A stretch of DNA of 64,000 bases from Sphaerochaeta sp. (GTDB taxonomy: Bacteria > Spirochaetota > Spirochaetia > Sphaerochaetales > Sphaerochaetaceae), in contig JAKVPA010000005.1 in assembly GCA_022482495.1 (NCBI GenBank), forward strand, positions 62,001 to 126,000. The letters are read 5' to 3'. The translations under genes were made by a program, and so were the position numbers. Below, piece by piece: positions 34,234 through 43,408 of the stretch; the first letter of the stretch is position 1; the number at the start of each line of letters is the position of its first letter. Below the pieces are notes generated by a model that saw nothing but the letters and a program-made list of their open reading frames with translations, did no database searches and was not told the DNA's origin.

Positions 34234-35205
34234 ATGACGATCAAGGATATTGCGGAACAAGCAGGCGTTTCAATGATTACCGTTTCTCGTGTGATTAATA
34301 CACCAGAGAAGGTGGCAGAACACACCCGAAAGAAGGTATATGACCTGCTTGCAAAAAATGGATATGTCCACAATATTGCAGCCCATAATTTGGCCTCAAA
34401 GCGATCTGGGATCATCAGCATTTATGCATCAAAAGATATGGGAATGCTAGATCCTTTTTTTCAGCAGTTTCTTGTTGGTGTAGGTTCTGCGCTTTCAGAA
34501 ACCAATTATTCAATGTCCTTGGTAAATGATATCCGTGATACACAATTCTGTGATGGGTATATTTTTTCCGGGCATAACTATTCTGACACGGCACTGGAAA
34601 ACGCAAAGGAAACGGGAAGACCGATTGCCTTGTTTGGAACAATCCCCGATCAGTCTGTAGACTGTATTGATACGGACAATGTCAATTCTGCGAAAAAGGT
34701 TGTTGCATATTTGATGCAAAAAGGCCATCAGAAAATTGATATCATTCTCAACACCGTAAAAGGCGACTACGTAAACGAACGTTTGGAAGGGTATAAACAG
34801 GCACTCCAAACAGGAGGGATTGAATTTGAGGATAAACGTGTGCATGTTGTTGAAAATACCATTCAAGGTGGAATGCAGGTCGCTCGTTGGTTTCATGAGC
34901 ATACCTGCGATGCAACAGCGGTTTTCTTCATCACTGACTTGATGGCGGTAGGATTCGTCATGGGGATGCAGGGACTTGGGTACCACATTCCTCAGGATGT
35001 GTCTGTTGCTGGTTTTGATGGATTGGGGCATCACTTGCTTTCGAATCCAAGACTTACCACCGTGGTACAACCGGTCTATGAAATTTCCCAAACGCTTACC
35101 AAATGTCTTCTTGAAAGAATTCGAAATCCCGAGACTCCACCGGTACGAAAATTGTTCGACGGGAAGCTTCTGGAAGAAGAATCTGTTATACAAGTAAAAC
35201 GATAG
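34234..35205 (+). CDS. LacI-family transcriptional regulator
   Basis: About 323 aa from ATG 34234 (AAAGGAAAT upstream). The HTH is TIKDIAEQAGVSMITVSRVINTPEKVAEHTR, with the hinge HNLASKRSGIISIYASKD. The periplasmic-binding-like effector domain contains GHQKIDIILN, ATAVFFITDLMAVGFVMG and VSVAGFDGLGHHLLSNPRLTTVVQP. It probably represses the downstream importer/hydrolase operon (35217-40644) and itself through TAGCGCTA-centred operators. The effector is presumably an oligosaccharide brought in by importer 2. Confidence 0.92.
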   Translation: MTIKDIAEQAGVSMITVSRVINTPEKVAEHTRKKVYDLLAKNGYVHNIAAHNLASKRSGIISIYASKDMGMLDPFFQQFLVGVGSALSETNYSMSLVNDIRDTQFCDGYIFSGHNYSDTALENAKETGRPIALFGTIPDQSVDCIDTDNVNSAKKVVAYLMQKGHQKIDIILNTVKGDYVNERLEGYKQALQTGGIEFEDKRVHVVENTIQGGMQVARWFHEHTCDATAVFFITDLMAVGFVMGMQGLGYHIPQDVSVAGFDGLGHHLLSNPRLTTVVQPVYEISQTLTKCLLERIRNPETPPVRKLFDGKLLEEESVIQVKR

Positions 35206-35216
35206 GAGGATTGAGT

Positions 35217-36485
35217 ATGAGACGGATTAAAAAAGGTTTTATCGTGTGTATTATGGTAGCGCTATCATTATCTGGAATGGTATTTGCTCAAGGCTCAAAG
35301 GAAACAACGCCAACAGGGCCGGTGACACTTGAAGTGTGGGCGCGTGGAGATGAGATCAAACAGTTCGTACCTGGATTTGAGGCGGAGAATCCAGATATTA
35401 CGGTCAATGTGACGGTCATTCCTGATGCGGAAATGACTCCGAAACTGATCACCGTTCTTGCCAGTGGGAAAGGTGTGCCGGATTTGTTCATGCAGGAAGC
35501 GAGTTACATAACCTACCTTGTTGAGGCGGGGTGTTTTGCGGATCTGAATAAAGCGCCATATCACATCAATGATTATCGGGATAATATTTGGCCTGCTACT
35601 TTGGATGTGGGAACGGATTCTACCGGTGTGGTTCGTGCGTTAACCTGGCAGACGAACCCAGGCGCCATCATCTATCGCAGGGATATTGCAAAAAAGTATT
35701 TTGGTACGGACGATCCTGATACGGTATCACAACTGCTCAATACCGATGAAAAAATGTTGGCTGTAGCTAAACAGATGAAACAAGATGGAATCCATTTTGT
35801 TTCTTGCTTCAAAGATATCTATGATAGCAAGATCGCACAAAGGACAAATCCGTGGGTTGTTGATGGCAAATTAACGATTGATCCAGTGCTCTTGGATTTC
35901 ATGGATATGGCGAAAACCATCTTGGTCAATGGGTATGATCTGGGTGTTGACCAGTGGGCAAGTGAATGGATCGCGGCTGTCGAGTCTGATGATTTATTCT
36001 GCTACATATTGCCTCCGTGGGGATATCAATACGTGATTAAACCTGCCGCCAACAAGACGATAGGAAAGTGGGCGATAACAACGCCTGCGACAGCATATAT
36101 TTCTGGAGGATCCTATCTTGGTATCTATGATAAGACACCTCACAAGGATGCTGCGTGGAAATTCTTTTCCTATGTACTGCTGAACGAGAAGAGCTTGTAT
36201 GACTACGCAAAACAGAGCGGCGATTTCGTGGTTCTGAAGAGCGTCTGCGACAAACTCGCTGCTGGAGAAGGAGAGGCGGTGTTGGGAGGTCAAAATCCGA
36301 ATGGAATCTTCATCAAGGAAATGCAAAACAGCTTCAAGAAGCTGAATACTGTGTATGATTCTCAGCTGAATGATTCGTTCATTTCCGCCATCAAAGCCTA
36401 TGCTGCGGGGAGTACAAAGGAACAAGCACTTTCCCAATTCAAGCAGGATGTCAAAACGGCATTTCCTGAAATTGTTGTTGAGTGA
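35217..36485 (+). CDS. Extracellular solute-binding protein, sugar ABC importer 2
   Basis: 422 aa. The signal peptide ends GMVFA/QGSKETT. The mature family 1 binding fold has VTLEVWARGDEIKQFVPGFEAENPDI, GVPDLFMQEASYITYLVEAG, WQTNPGAIIYRRDIAKKYFG and GGSYLGIYDKTPHKDAAWKF. AGGAGGA lies six bases before ATG 35217. The second LacI-type operator (35254-35267) lies inside its signal-peptide codons. It heads an operon of two permeases and two glycoside hydrolases, so a beta-glucan oligosaccharide is the likely ligand. Confidence 0.9.
   Translation: MRRIKKGFIVCIMVALSLSGMVFAQGSKETTPTGPVTLEVWARGDEIKQFVPGFEAENPDITVNVTVIPDAEMTPKLITVLASGKGVPDLFMQEASYITYLVEAGCFADLNKAPYHINDYRDNIWPATLDVGTDSTGVVRALTWQTNPGAIIYRRDIAKKYFGTDDPDTVSQLLNTDEKMLAVAKQMKQDGIHFVSCFKDIYDSKIAQRTNPWVVDGKLTIDPVLLDFMDMAKTILVNGYDLGVDQWASEWIAAVESDDLFCYILPPWGYQYVIKPAANKTIGKWAITTPATAYISGGSYLGIYDKTPHKDAAWKFFSYVLLNEKSLYDYAKQSGDFVVLKSVCDKLAAGEGEAVLGGQNPNGIFIKEMQNSFKKLNTVYDSQLNDSFISAIKAYAAGSTKEQALSQFKQDVKTAFPEIVVE
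35254..35267 (+). promoter_or_regulatory. LacI-family operator inside the binding-protein coding region
   Basis: TGGTAGCGCTATCA, an interrupted palindrome nearly identical to TGATAGCGCTAACA upstream of the lacI-type gene. It is about 37 bp into the coding sequence; the two operators are about 1,048 bp apart, allowing looping or a roadblock. Confidence 0.6.
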
Positions 36486-36505
36486 GGAATCAGGGAGGGT
36501 ACCAG

Positions 36506-37399
36506 ATGACTTTTTCACGACTTGAAAAACGAAGGAATATCTGGGGGTATGTATTCATCACCCCATTCCTCGTGATGTTTGTTTTGTTTGGTCTGTATCC
36601 AATCATCTACACCTTCCAGTTGAGTTTCCAGAAGTGGAATGGATTCTCGGCAGTGCAAAATGTTGGATTTCAGAACTGGGCAAGACTGAAAGATGATGGT
36701 ACCTTCCCGTTGACCCTTGCTAACACTGTGAAGATCTGGCTGTGGGATTTCATCCCACAGCTGGGAATCGCATTGTTGCTTTCCATGATTTTTACGTTCC
36801 GGAAGATCAAAGGAATGAGCTTTTTCCGTGCCGTATTTTATCTTCCCAATCTGATCACAGCCGCTTCCATTGGTTTGTTGTTCAATATTCTGTTCAATGG
36901 TGATAAATCCACTATCAACCAATTGTTGATACGTCTGGGATTGAAATCCCAGCCCATTGCGTTTTTCAAATCGGGTGTGATCACCCAAGGAATTGCTTCT
37001 TACATCCTTTGGTGGATGTGGTTTGGCTATACCATGATTTTGATCATGGCGGGGGTCACATCGATTGACAGCTCATTGTATGAGGCAGCGGAATTGGATG
37101 GTTGTACCTCGTGGCAAACGTTCCGGTTGATCACTATGCCACTTATCCGGCCAACCATCCTATATATCACCATTACCTCAATTATTGGAGGGATGCAGAT
37201 TTTTGATGTACCTGCAAACCTGACTAACTTGGCAGGAGATCCTCAAAAAGCAATTCTTACGACCTCAATGTATGTGTATCAACAAGGTTTTAAAAATACC
37301 TCATTGGGATATGCGTCCACGTTGTCTGTGGTCCAGTTCCTTATCATCGCAGCGTTGAGTTTTATCGCCCTGAAGATGATGCGAAGGAAGGGGGCGTGA
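36506..37399 (+). CDS. Sugar ABC importer 2 permease, MalF-like
   Basis: 297 aa from ATG 36506, with GGGAGG upstream. Six membrane segments begin WGYVFITPFLVMFVLFGLYPI. The EAA loop is SLYEAAELDGCTSWQTFRLITMPLIRP. It ends in a basic RRKGA. It is the partner of the next gene and, again, no ATPase is encoded in the operon. Confidence 0.9.
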   Translation: MTFSRLEKRRNIWGYVFITPFLVMFVLFGLYPIIYTFQLSFQKWNGFSAVQNVGFQNWARLKDDGTFPLTLANTVKIWLWDFIPQLGIALLLSMIFTFRKIKGMSFFRAVFYLPNLITAASIGLLFNILFNGDKSTINQLLIRLGLKSQPIAFFKSGVITQGIASYILWWMWFGYTMILIMAGVTSIDSSLYEAAELDGCTSWQTFRLITMPLIRPTILYITITSIIGGMQIFDVPANLTNLAGDPQKAILTTSMYVYQQGFKNTSLGYASTLSVVQFLIIAALSFIALKMMRRKGA

Positions 37400-38217
37400 C
37401 GATGAAACATATTGGCACCGTCTTTGTATACGTGTTTCTTCTCTTGTTGCTGGTGCTTTCTTTGTTACCGTTTTACCTTGTGTTGATCAATTCAACATAC
37501 AGTTCTATTGATATTGTTACCAAGCTGAAATTTCTTCCCGGAACAATGTTCGGAGCAAACTATCAGAAACTGCAGGAATTGACCAATATCTGGCGAGGTT
37601 TTGGGAATAGTCTCATTGTTTCTGTACCCTTCGTTGTCTTTTCTTGCTATTTTGGAGCGTTTGCGGGGTATGGGTTCGCAAAGTTCCAATTCAAAGGAAA
37701 AACGTTCTTTTTCTTTCTCGTACTTGCGAGCATGATGCTGCCTTCCCAGCTGAGCATCATTGGTTTTTATACGACAAGTCTGAAACTGGGAATGCTGAAT
37801 ACCTATTGGCCATTGATTCTTCCTGGTATTGCCAATGCATCTGCGGTTTTTTTCCTCCGTGGCATGATAGAACAGAGTGTTCCAGAATCCTTGTTGGAAG
37901 CTGCGCGGATGGAGGGTTGCTCAGAACTTACCATTTTCAATCGTTTCGTTCTTCCTTGCATCATGCCTGGGGTTGCTACCATCGGAATCTTTAACTTTGT
38001 ATCCTCTTGGAACAATTATCTGGGACCATTGATCATCCTTAGTGATGCCAAGAAATTTACGATGCCAATTTTGATAGCGACTATCAAAGGGATCTTTCTT
38101 TCCAACTATGGTGCCATGTATGTGGCTATCGCGATCTCAATCTTCCCTGTGGTCATCGTGTATTGCTTTTTGTCTCGGTATATTATCAATGGTTTGACAA
38201 TCGGAGCTGAGAAATGA
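37396..38217 (+). CDS. Sugar ABC importer 2 permease, MalG-like
   Basis: 273 aa starting GTG at 37396 (overlapping the previous stop) or ATG at 37402; the spacing to GGGGG favours the latter equally. Six membrane segments (YVFLLLLLVLSLLPFYLVLI) and the coupling loop SLLEAARMEGCSELTIFNRFVLPCIMP are visible. The ATGA overlap with the GH30-type gene shows coupling of transport and hydrolysis. Confidence 0.9.
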   Translation: MTMKHIGTVFVYVFLLLLLVLSLLPFYLVLINSTYSSIDIVTKLKFLPGTMFGANYQKLQELTNIWRGFGNSLIVSVPFVVFSCYFGAFAGYGFAKFQFKGKTFFFFLVLASMMLPSQLSIIGFYTTSLKLGMLNTYWPLILPGIANASAVFFLRGMIEQSVPESLLEAARMEGCSELTIFNRFVLPCIMPGVATIGIFNFVSSWNNYLGPLIILSDAKKFTMPILIATIKGIFLSNYGAMYVAIAISIFPVVIVYCFLSRYIINGLTIGAEK

Positions 38218-39542
38218 AAGCATCTTCATTGTGTACAGGCCTCGGATGGGTCGAGGTGCCGGTTACGCGTCATGCCAATGACCGTAAAATGGAAACAAAC
38301 ATTATTGAACTCTGGCCATCGATGGAACGGCAGACAATTAATGGGTTCGGTGGTGCTTTGACGCATGCTTCTGGGGATGTCCTCAACCATATGGATCCTA
38401 GAGAAGCCCAAGAAGTGATCAATAACTATTATGATCCTTGTAAGGGGGACTATCGTTTTGTAAGAATTCCAATCGATAGTTGTGATTTCTCCCCATCGCA
38501 ATTCAATGCGGCTTCCTCAGTACAAGACATCCAAGAAGATTGGTTTGATTTCTCGTATGATGAAAGATACATCTTCCCTTGGTTGGATGAGATATGCAAA
38601 GCTGCAAAGAAGAACATCCCCATTTTATTCTCTCCTTGGTCTCCTCCCGCTTTCATGAAGGATAACCATTCCCGGTTGCAAGGAGGTCATCTGCTGGAGC
38701 AGATGAGATCCTGGTGGGCTCAGTATCTTGTCCGATACCTGAAAGAGTATCAACGCAGAGGGTATCATGTTTGGGGTTTGACAATCCAAAATGAACCGAA
38801 TGCAGTGCAGACATGGGACAGTTGTCTGTATTCTGCCGAGGAAGAACGTGATTTTCTCAAAGATTATTTAAAACCTGAAATGGATCGGCAAAACCTCCAA
38901 GAAGTGAAGGTTTTCTTTTGGGATCATAATAAAGAGCGTCTTCTTTCCCGTTCAAAGACATTTTTAACCCAAAATGTTGCGTCGATGGTGGCGGGTATTG
39001 CATTCCATGGATATTGTGGTGATCATTTTCAAGCCCTTGAATTGTACCGAAAACAACATCCTGATCATCAAATGATACTTTCTGAGTTTTGTATGGGCGT
39101 ACAGGACCGATATGATTTTACCAAACAACTTGCTGTTTATGGTCATGAATTTCTTGGGGATCTCGCTTATGGGGCAGATACGTTTCTCGATTGGAATTTG
39201 ATCCTCGACCAAACAGGCGGACCGAACCATGTCGGTAATTACTGTATGGCTCCGATCATGACGGACAAGGCGTTTCATCCGTGGTATACCATGGCCTTTT
39301 CCGTTTTACGGACTCTTTCTTCTGTTATAGTACCTGAAAGCAAGGTGATTGAGCATACCGCATTCACCAACAAACTGGATATTGTCGCGGTAAAACGTCC
39401 GGATGAAAGCATTTGTCTTATCATCGGGGCAACACATGAGAACAACGAAGTCAACGTCAGGATAGGCGAGACAGTGTATGCGTTTCCCGTTCGACCAGAT
39501 TCGTTGACCATATTTGAAGTGGGGAAAAAAGAATATGAGTGA
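38214..39542 (+). CDS. GH30-family glucosylceramidase/beta-1,6-glucanase-like enzyme
   Basis: 442 aa. The start INGFGGALTHASGDVLNHM (GFGGA motif), LFSPWSPPAFMKDN, GLTIQNEPNAVQTWDSC (acid/base Glu near residue 193), MILSEFCMG (nucleophile Glu near 290), and DWNLILDQTGGPNHVGNYC are the GH30 hallmarks. A C-terminal beta domain follows (residues ~370-440). There is no signal peptide, so it acts in the cytoplasm, unusual for secreted glucanases of this family. It overlaps its neighbours by 4 bp and 8 bp. Confidence 0.9.
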   Translation: MKASSLCTGLGWVEVPVTRHANDRKMETNIIELWPSMERQTINGFGGALTHASGDVLNHMDPREAQEVINNYYDPCKGDYRFVRIPIDSCDFSPSQFNAASSVQDIQEDWFDFSYDERYIFPWLDEICKAAKKNIPILFSPWSPPAFMKDNHSRLQGGHLLEQMRSWWAQYLVRYLKEYQRRGYHVWGLTIQNEPNAVQTWDSCLYSAEEERDFLKDYLKPEMDRQNLQEVKVFFWDHNKERLLSRSKTFLTQNVASMVAGIAFHGYCGDHFQALELYRKQHPDHQMILSEFCMGVQDRYDFTKQLAVYGHEFLGDLAYGADTFLDWNLILDQTGGPNHVGNYCMAPIMTDKAFHPWYTMAFSVLRTLSSVIVPESKVIEHTAFTNKLDIVAVKRPDESICLIIGATHENNEVNVRIGETVYAFPVRPDSLTIFEVGKKEYE

Positions 39543-40644
39543 AATAAAAGGCGTGAATCTTGGGGAATGGCTTGTGCTTGAGCGTTGGATGGACACTTCC
39601 GTGTTTGCCGGTACAGATGCACGAGATGAGGATACCCTGTGCAGACGGTTACAAGGAGAAGAGAAGCTGGAAAGATACCAACACCATCGAGATACCTTCA
39701 TTACAGAATCAGACATCGCGTTTATCGCAAAGTGCGGCTTGAACGCAGTTCGGTTGCCAGTTCCTCATTTCCTATTTGGAGATGATCCTCGGTATTGTGA
39801 CCCATACGTTCCCTGTGTATCGTATGTGGATCAATGCTTTACTTGGTGTCAACGGTATGGGTTGGGTATCATTCTTGATATTCATACTGCTCCGGACTGT
39901 CAGAATGGGTTTGATAATGGTGGTATTTGTGGTGTTTCAAAATGGCACCAAAAGCCAGAGAACATCAATCGAATGCTAGATGTGCTTGAGATGTTGGCCG
40001 ATCGTTACGGTAAAAAAGAAAACTTGTTGGGGATCGAATTGCTCAATGAACCTGCTTCAGAGGCGGTTTGGGAACGGAACAAACGGTTTTACGAAGCTCA
40101 TGACAAAGAACGGGCAAAAGGATCATCAGCGGTTCCTCTTCCTGTCATCTTTGACTTTTATACACGTGGATATGAACGCCTTCGTTCCCATATGGGAAAA
40201 GAAAAGTTTGTCGTCTTTCATGACGCATTCCGCTTTCCATTAATGAAATATTTCTTCAAGGAATCTCATTTGGAAAATGTTCTTTTGGACACCCATTTAT
40301 ATTTGGAAATGGAAGGAGTTTCTGATGTGACATCTACGACGAATCATCTTCATCGTATTCTTGTCGATTGGAATCAAGAAATATACGAAATGCAGAAGAT
40401 TGTACCTGTCATGGTGGGCGAGTGGTCTCTCCCCCATAATATTCTTCCTTCATTTACGCCGGAACAAAAATACTATTCCTATCGCTTGATGGCTGATGCC
40501 TTTTTATTGACGTGGGAACAGGCCTTCGCCCAATTTTTCTGGTCATACAAGGTCAAATGTTATGATAAGCTTGGATGGGATTTTCGTGATGGTGTTGCCC
40601 GAGGGTGGCTTCCTGCACGGTTTGACGGAAAAGCATCAATGTAG
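39535..40644 (+). CDS. GH5-family exo-beta-1,3-glucanase-like enzyme
   Basis: 369 aa. The start GVNLGEWLVLERWM and the loop DIHTAPDCQNGFDNGGICG strongly resemble fungal-type exo-beta-1,3-glucanases (GVNLGGWLVLE, SQNGFDNSG). Acid/base GIELLNEPAS (Glu near residue 171) and nucleophile VMVGEWSLPH (Glu near 295) are present. No signal peptide. It overlaps the GH30-type gene by 8 bp. A beta-1,3 with a beta-1,6 glucanase suggests breakdown of yeast/fungal or algal beta-glucan oligomers. The IS66-type element begins 95 bp after the stop. Confidence 0.85.
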   Translation: MSEIKGVNLGEWLVLERWMDTSVFAGTDARDEDTLCRRLQGEEKLERYQHHRDTFITESDIAFIAKCGLNAVRLPVPHFLFGDDPRYCDPYVPCVSYVDQCFTWCQRYGLGIILDIHTAPDCQNGFDNGGICGVSKWHQKPENINRMLDVLEMLADRYGKKENLLGIELLNEPASEAVWERNKRFYEAHDKERAKGSSAVPLPVIFDFYTRGYERLRSHMGKEKFVVFHDAFRFPLMKYFFKESHLENVLLDTHLYLEMEGVSDVTSTTNHLHRILVDWNQEIYEMQKIVPVMVGEWSLPHNILPSFTPEQKYYSYRLMADAFLLTWEQAFAQFFWSYKVKCYDKLGWDFRDGVARGWLPARFDGKASM

Positions 40645-40739
40645 TGATGCAATTGTACTTTGCCTTGTATAAAAGGGAACAAACATTTTCGAGAACTTGC
40701 TACCTCTCTCTATTTTTATAATGAGATAGATGATGTAGC

Positions 40740-42497
40740 GTAAGTACTCAGGTGGCATACATCAGGGCTTAAAACACTCCCATCTACAACCTCTTAGTGC
40801 CCTCTTTAAGTTGATATAAATCTTTGGAAAGTATGCAATTATCATAGACTTTTATTGCGGTTTATGGTATCATAAACCATGTCTGAAAAAGGATTTATCG
40901 ATTTCCAGAACTTTGAAAAAGCACTCCAGGAGAAAGGGGTCGAGCTCTCATCTTATGAGCTTTCTGCCATTTTGGAACTCATAAACCTTCGGTTTGATGA
41001 AGTCATCTCCAAATCCGAACAACAGGCAGAGTCCTTTGCCAGGACCATCACCGAACTCAACAAGACCATAGCGAGCCTGAATGATGTCATCGAAACCCTG
41101 AAGGGAAAGAACAACAGGAACGCATCGAATTCAAACAAGCCGTCGTCATGGGATCATTTCAGCAAACCAACCCCAAAGCCATCGTCAATCAATGCGGGTG
41201 ACGGCGGGTCGATAAAGAAGTCATCCGGTGGGCAGAAAGGTCATAGCGGCACCACGATGAAAGTCCAGGATACGCCTGACAGGATTGAGAACCTGTATCC
41301 CCGCAGGTGCTTCGGATGCGATCGTTTCGCCGAATGCCTTGCCCGGGCAAGCGAGAAGGCATCCAGGACTGTTGTTGATGTCGAAGTCAGGACGATACAG
41401 ACCGAGTACAGGCAGATGAGCTTGTGCTGCCCTGTTGACGGCACGGAGCAGTGCGGCCAGTTCCCGGCTTTCGCAAGAAGCAATTTCCAGTACGGGCCTA
41501 CCGTCAACGCCATTGTGACCGAACTCTCCTCGGACGGCAGTGTCGGCATGCACAAGATAAGCACGTTCATGGATGACGCCTTCGGCATCCGGATGACGGA
41601 CGGCACGGTAAGCAACATCATCGGCAAGTGTTCCGATTTGAGCGAAAGCCTCGTCGAGAAGTTCAAGGATACCTTTGCACAAGTCCATATCGCACATTTC
41701 GATGAAACCGGCTGCAGAATCCAGAAGAAGAACGGGTGGCTGCACATAGCCGCCAGCAGACGCTTCTCGGTATTCGGGTTCCACAAGAACCGTGGGGACA
41801 AGGGCATCAAGGCCCTTGGGGTCTACGACAGGATGAAGGATCCCTCGCAGGTCGCCGTCACCGATTTCTGGGGCTCCTACCTGAAGATTGATGCACAATT
41901 CCCCAAGAAGCATGCATTCTGCGGCGCCCATCTGGACAGGGAGATCCAGAACCTCATTGACAACTACGGCAGCCCGGCCTGCGCCAGGAAGATGAAGAAG
42001 CTTATGAAGTCCGCCTACGTCGAAGTCCAGGAACTCAAGGGCAAAGGCATGACGGAAGCACCGCAGAGCCTGCTTGACGAGGTCTCCGAGAAATATGACA
42101 AGATTGTCACGGCAGCCTTGAACAGACACAAGCCTCCCAAGAAGACCAACAAGCGAGGCAGGCCTGGCAAAGGCACCATCAGGGCCTTGTTCGAGAGATT
42201 CCGGGACTACAAGGAAGGGGTCCTGATGTTCCTGCATGACTTCGAGGTTCCTTTCTCAAACAACCAGGCCGAACGGGCTGCTCGAGGTATGAAAACCAAG
42301 CTCAAGGTGTCTGGATGCTTTCGGAGTGAAGACGGAGCCAAGGCTTTCTGCAATATAAAGTCCATTATGGATACATGCAGAAAGCATGGACTGAACCATT
42401 TTGCCGTTCTTCAGGACTTGTTTTCGGGAAAGGACATTTCAGGCCAGTTCTGCTTGGTGTAGGCCACTTTCTACATTCAAAACACCTGAGTAATTAC
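40740..42497 (+). mobile_element. IS66-family insertion sequence (single-ORF, ISBst12-like)
   Basis: Terminal inverted repeats GTAAGTACTCAGGTG (40740-40754) and CACCTGAGTAATTAC (42483-42497) match at 14 of 15 positions and begin GTAA as in IS66. The element is about 1.76 kb and has only the transposase, lacking the IS66 Orf1/Orf2 accessory genes, as in the ISBst12 subgroup. The eight bases on each side (GATGTAGC and GATAATTG) do not match, so no 8 bp target duplication is evident. Confidence 0.85.
40879..42462 (+). CDS. IS66-family transposase
   Basis: 527 aa. An N-terminal coiled-coil helix (residues ~15-85: SAILELINLRFDEVISKSEQQ...), a Ser/Pro linker with SGGQKGHSGTTM, a Cys-rich zinc region (RCFGCDRFAEC), and a DDE domain: HFDETGCRIQ (Asp), AVTDFWGSYLK (Asp) and NNQAERAARGMKTK (Glu). 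The basic linker PPKKTNKRGRPGKG precedes the last catalytic segment. Frame intact, so potentially active. Confidence 0.92.
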   Translation: MSEKGFIDFQNFEKALQEKGVELSSYELSAILELINLRFDEVISKSEQQAESFARTITELNKTIASLNDVIETLKGKNNRNASNSNKPSSWDHFSKPTPKPSSINAGDGGSIKKSSGGQKGHSGTTMKVQDTPDRIENLYPRRCFGCDRFAECLARASEKASRTVVDVEVRTIQTEYRQMSLCCPVDGTEQCGQFPAFARSNFQYGPTVNAIVTELSSDGSVGMHKISTFMDDAFGIRMTDGTVSNIIGKCSDLSESLVEKFKDTFAQVHIAHFDETGCRIQKKNGWLHIAASRRFSVFGFHKNRGDKGIKALGVYDRMKDPSQVAVTDFWGSYLKIDAQFPKKHAFCGAHLDREIQNLIDNYGSPACARKMKKLMKSAYVEVQELKGKGMTEAPQSLLDEVSEKYDKIVTAALNRHKPPKKTNKRGRPGKGTIRALFERFRDYKEGVLMFLHDFEVPFSNNQAERAARGMKTKLKVSGCFRSEDGAKAFCNIKSIMDTCRKHGLNHFAVLQDLFSGKDISGQFCLV

Positions 42498-42520
42498 GAT
42501 AATTGACCTAAGGATTGGCG

Positions 42521-43408
42521 ATGAAAACACAAGGAAAAACCATCACGCTTTTTTTGATGGATGGCGACGCTACAGGACGAATCAAGACAAAACTTTCCAA
42601 TAGCACGGTGTTGGTGTATCGAATCCCAAGAGGCGCGTTGGATTCCTGTGATGATATGTCTGTGCTCGATCAGAGCGGGGTCTATCTCTTGTTTGGTGTG
42701 GATGGCAATACCGGGAAAGAAGCGGTATATATTGGGCAAGCCGGGATTCGGAAGAACGGAAAGGGTGTCCTCTACCGTTTGAAAGAACATCGGCGGGATG
42801 CGCAAAAGGATTTCTGGACCGAGGCCTTGGTGATTACGACTTCAGATGATAGCTGGGGTCCGACAGAGATCAGCTGGCTGGAAAACCAGTTCACCAATCT
42901 GGCGATCTCCGCCAAACGGTATGTGGTGAAAAACAACAACGAACCCTCATTAGGGCATGTCACCGAAGAAAAGGAAAGCGAACTGAGTGAGTTCACTGAG
43001 AAAGCTTTGATCGTGGTAGGTGTCCTGGGCCATCAAGGATTCAATCCGTTGTTGCCAAAGCCGTCATACCCTGAAATTGGAAACGCCAACCAATCTTTGG
43101 AATTCTTTTTGTCTTCACGCAATGGTGTCAGTGCACGTGGTCGTTTGACTCATGAAGGTTTTGTCCTCTGTGCGGGAAGTGTATTGAGAAAAGAGCTTCT
43201 CAAGAGTGCTTCTGATTCCACTCGGCATTTGCGTGAGCAACATCGCGGGGATGTGGATGATCAGAACAGGACGACCAAGGACCTCCTCTTCACTTCTCCC
43301 TCGGGAGCTTCGTCATTTGTGCTCGGAGGCTCCTCAAACGGAAGACGGGATTGGAAAACCAAAGAGGGAAAGGTATTGGCCGAAGTTGAAAACAACGAAA
43401 TACATTGA
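42521..43408 (+). CDS. GIY-YIG nuclease-family protein with DUF4357-like C terminus
   Basis: About 295 aa. The GIY-YIG core appears as SGVYLLFGVD ... EAVYIGQAG, followed by LYRLKEHRRD and a conserved TEISWLENQF Glu segment (residues ~50-140). The C-terminal ~100 residues (GVSARGRLTHEGFVLCAGSV) match the DUF4357-type domain. Such proteins are often carried by accessory regions and are of unclear function. AAGG upstream of ATG 42521 is modest. The IS66-type repeat ends 24 bp before the start, so its native promoter is probably displaced. Confidence 0.75.
   Translation: MKTQGKTITLFLMDGDATGRIKTKLSNSTVLVYRIPRGALDSCDDMSVLDQSGVYLLFGVDGNTGKEAVYIGQAGIRKNGKGVLYRLKEHRRDAQKDFWTEALVITTSDDSWGPTEISWLENQFTNLAISAKRYVVKNNNEPSLGHVTEEKESELSEFTEKALIVVGVLGHQGFNPLLPKPSYPEIGNANQSLEFFLSSRNGVSARGRLTHEGFVLCAGSVLRKELLKSASDSTRHLREQHRGDVDDQNRTTKDLLFTSPSGASSFVLGGSSNGRRDWKTKEGKVLAEVENNEIH

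Noticed and set aside
40732-42505. Eight-base target duplication around the IS66-type element
   Set aside because: GATGTAGC and GATAATTG share only the first three bases.
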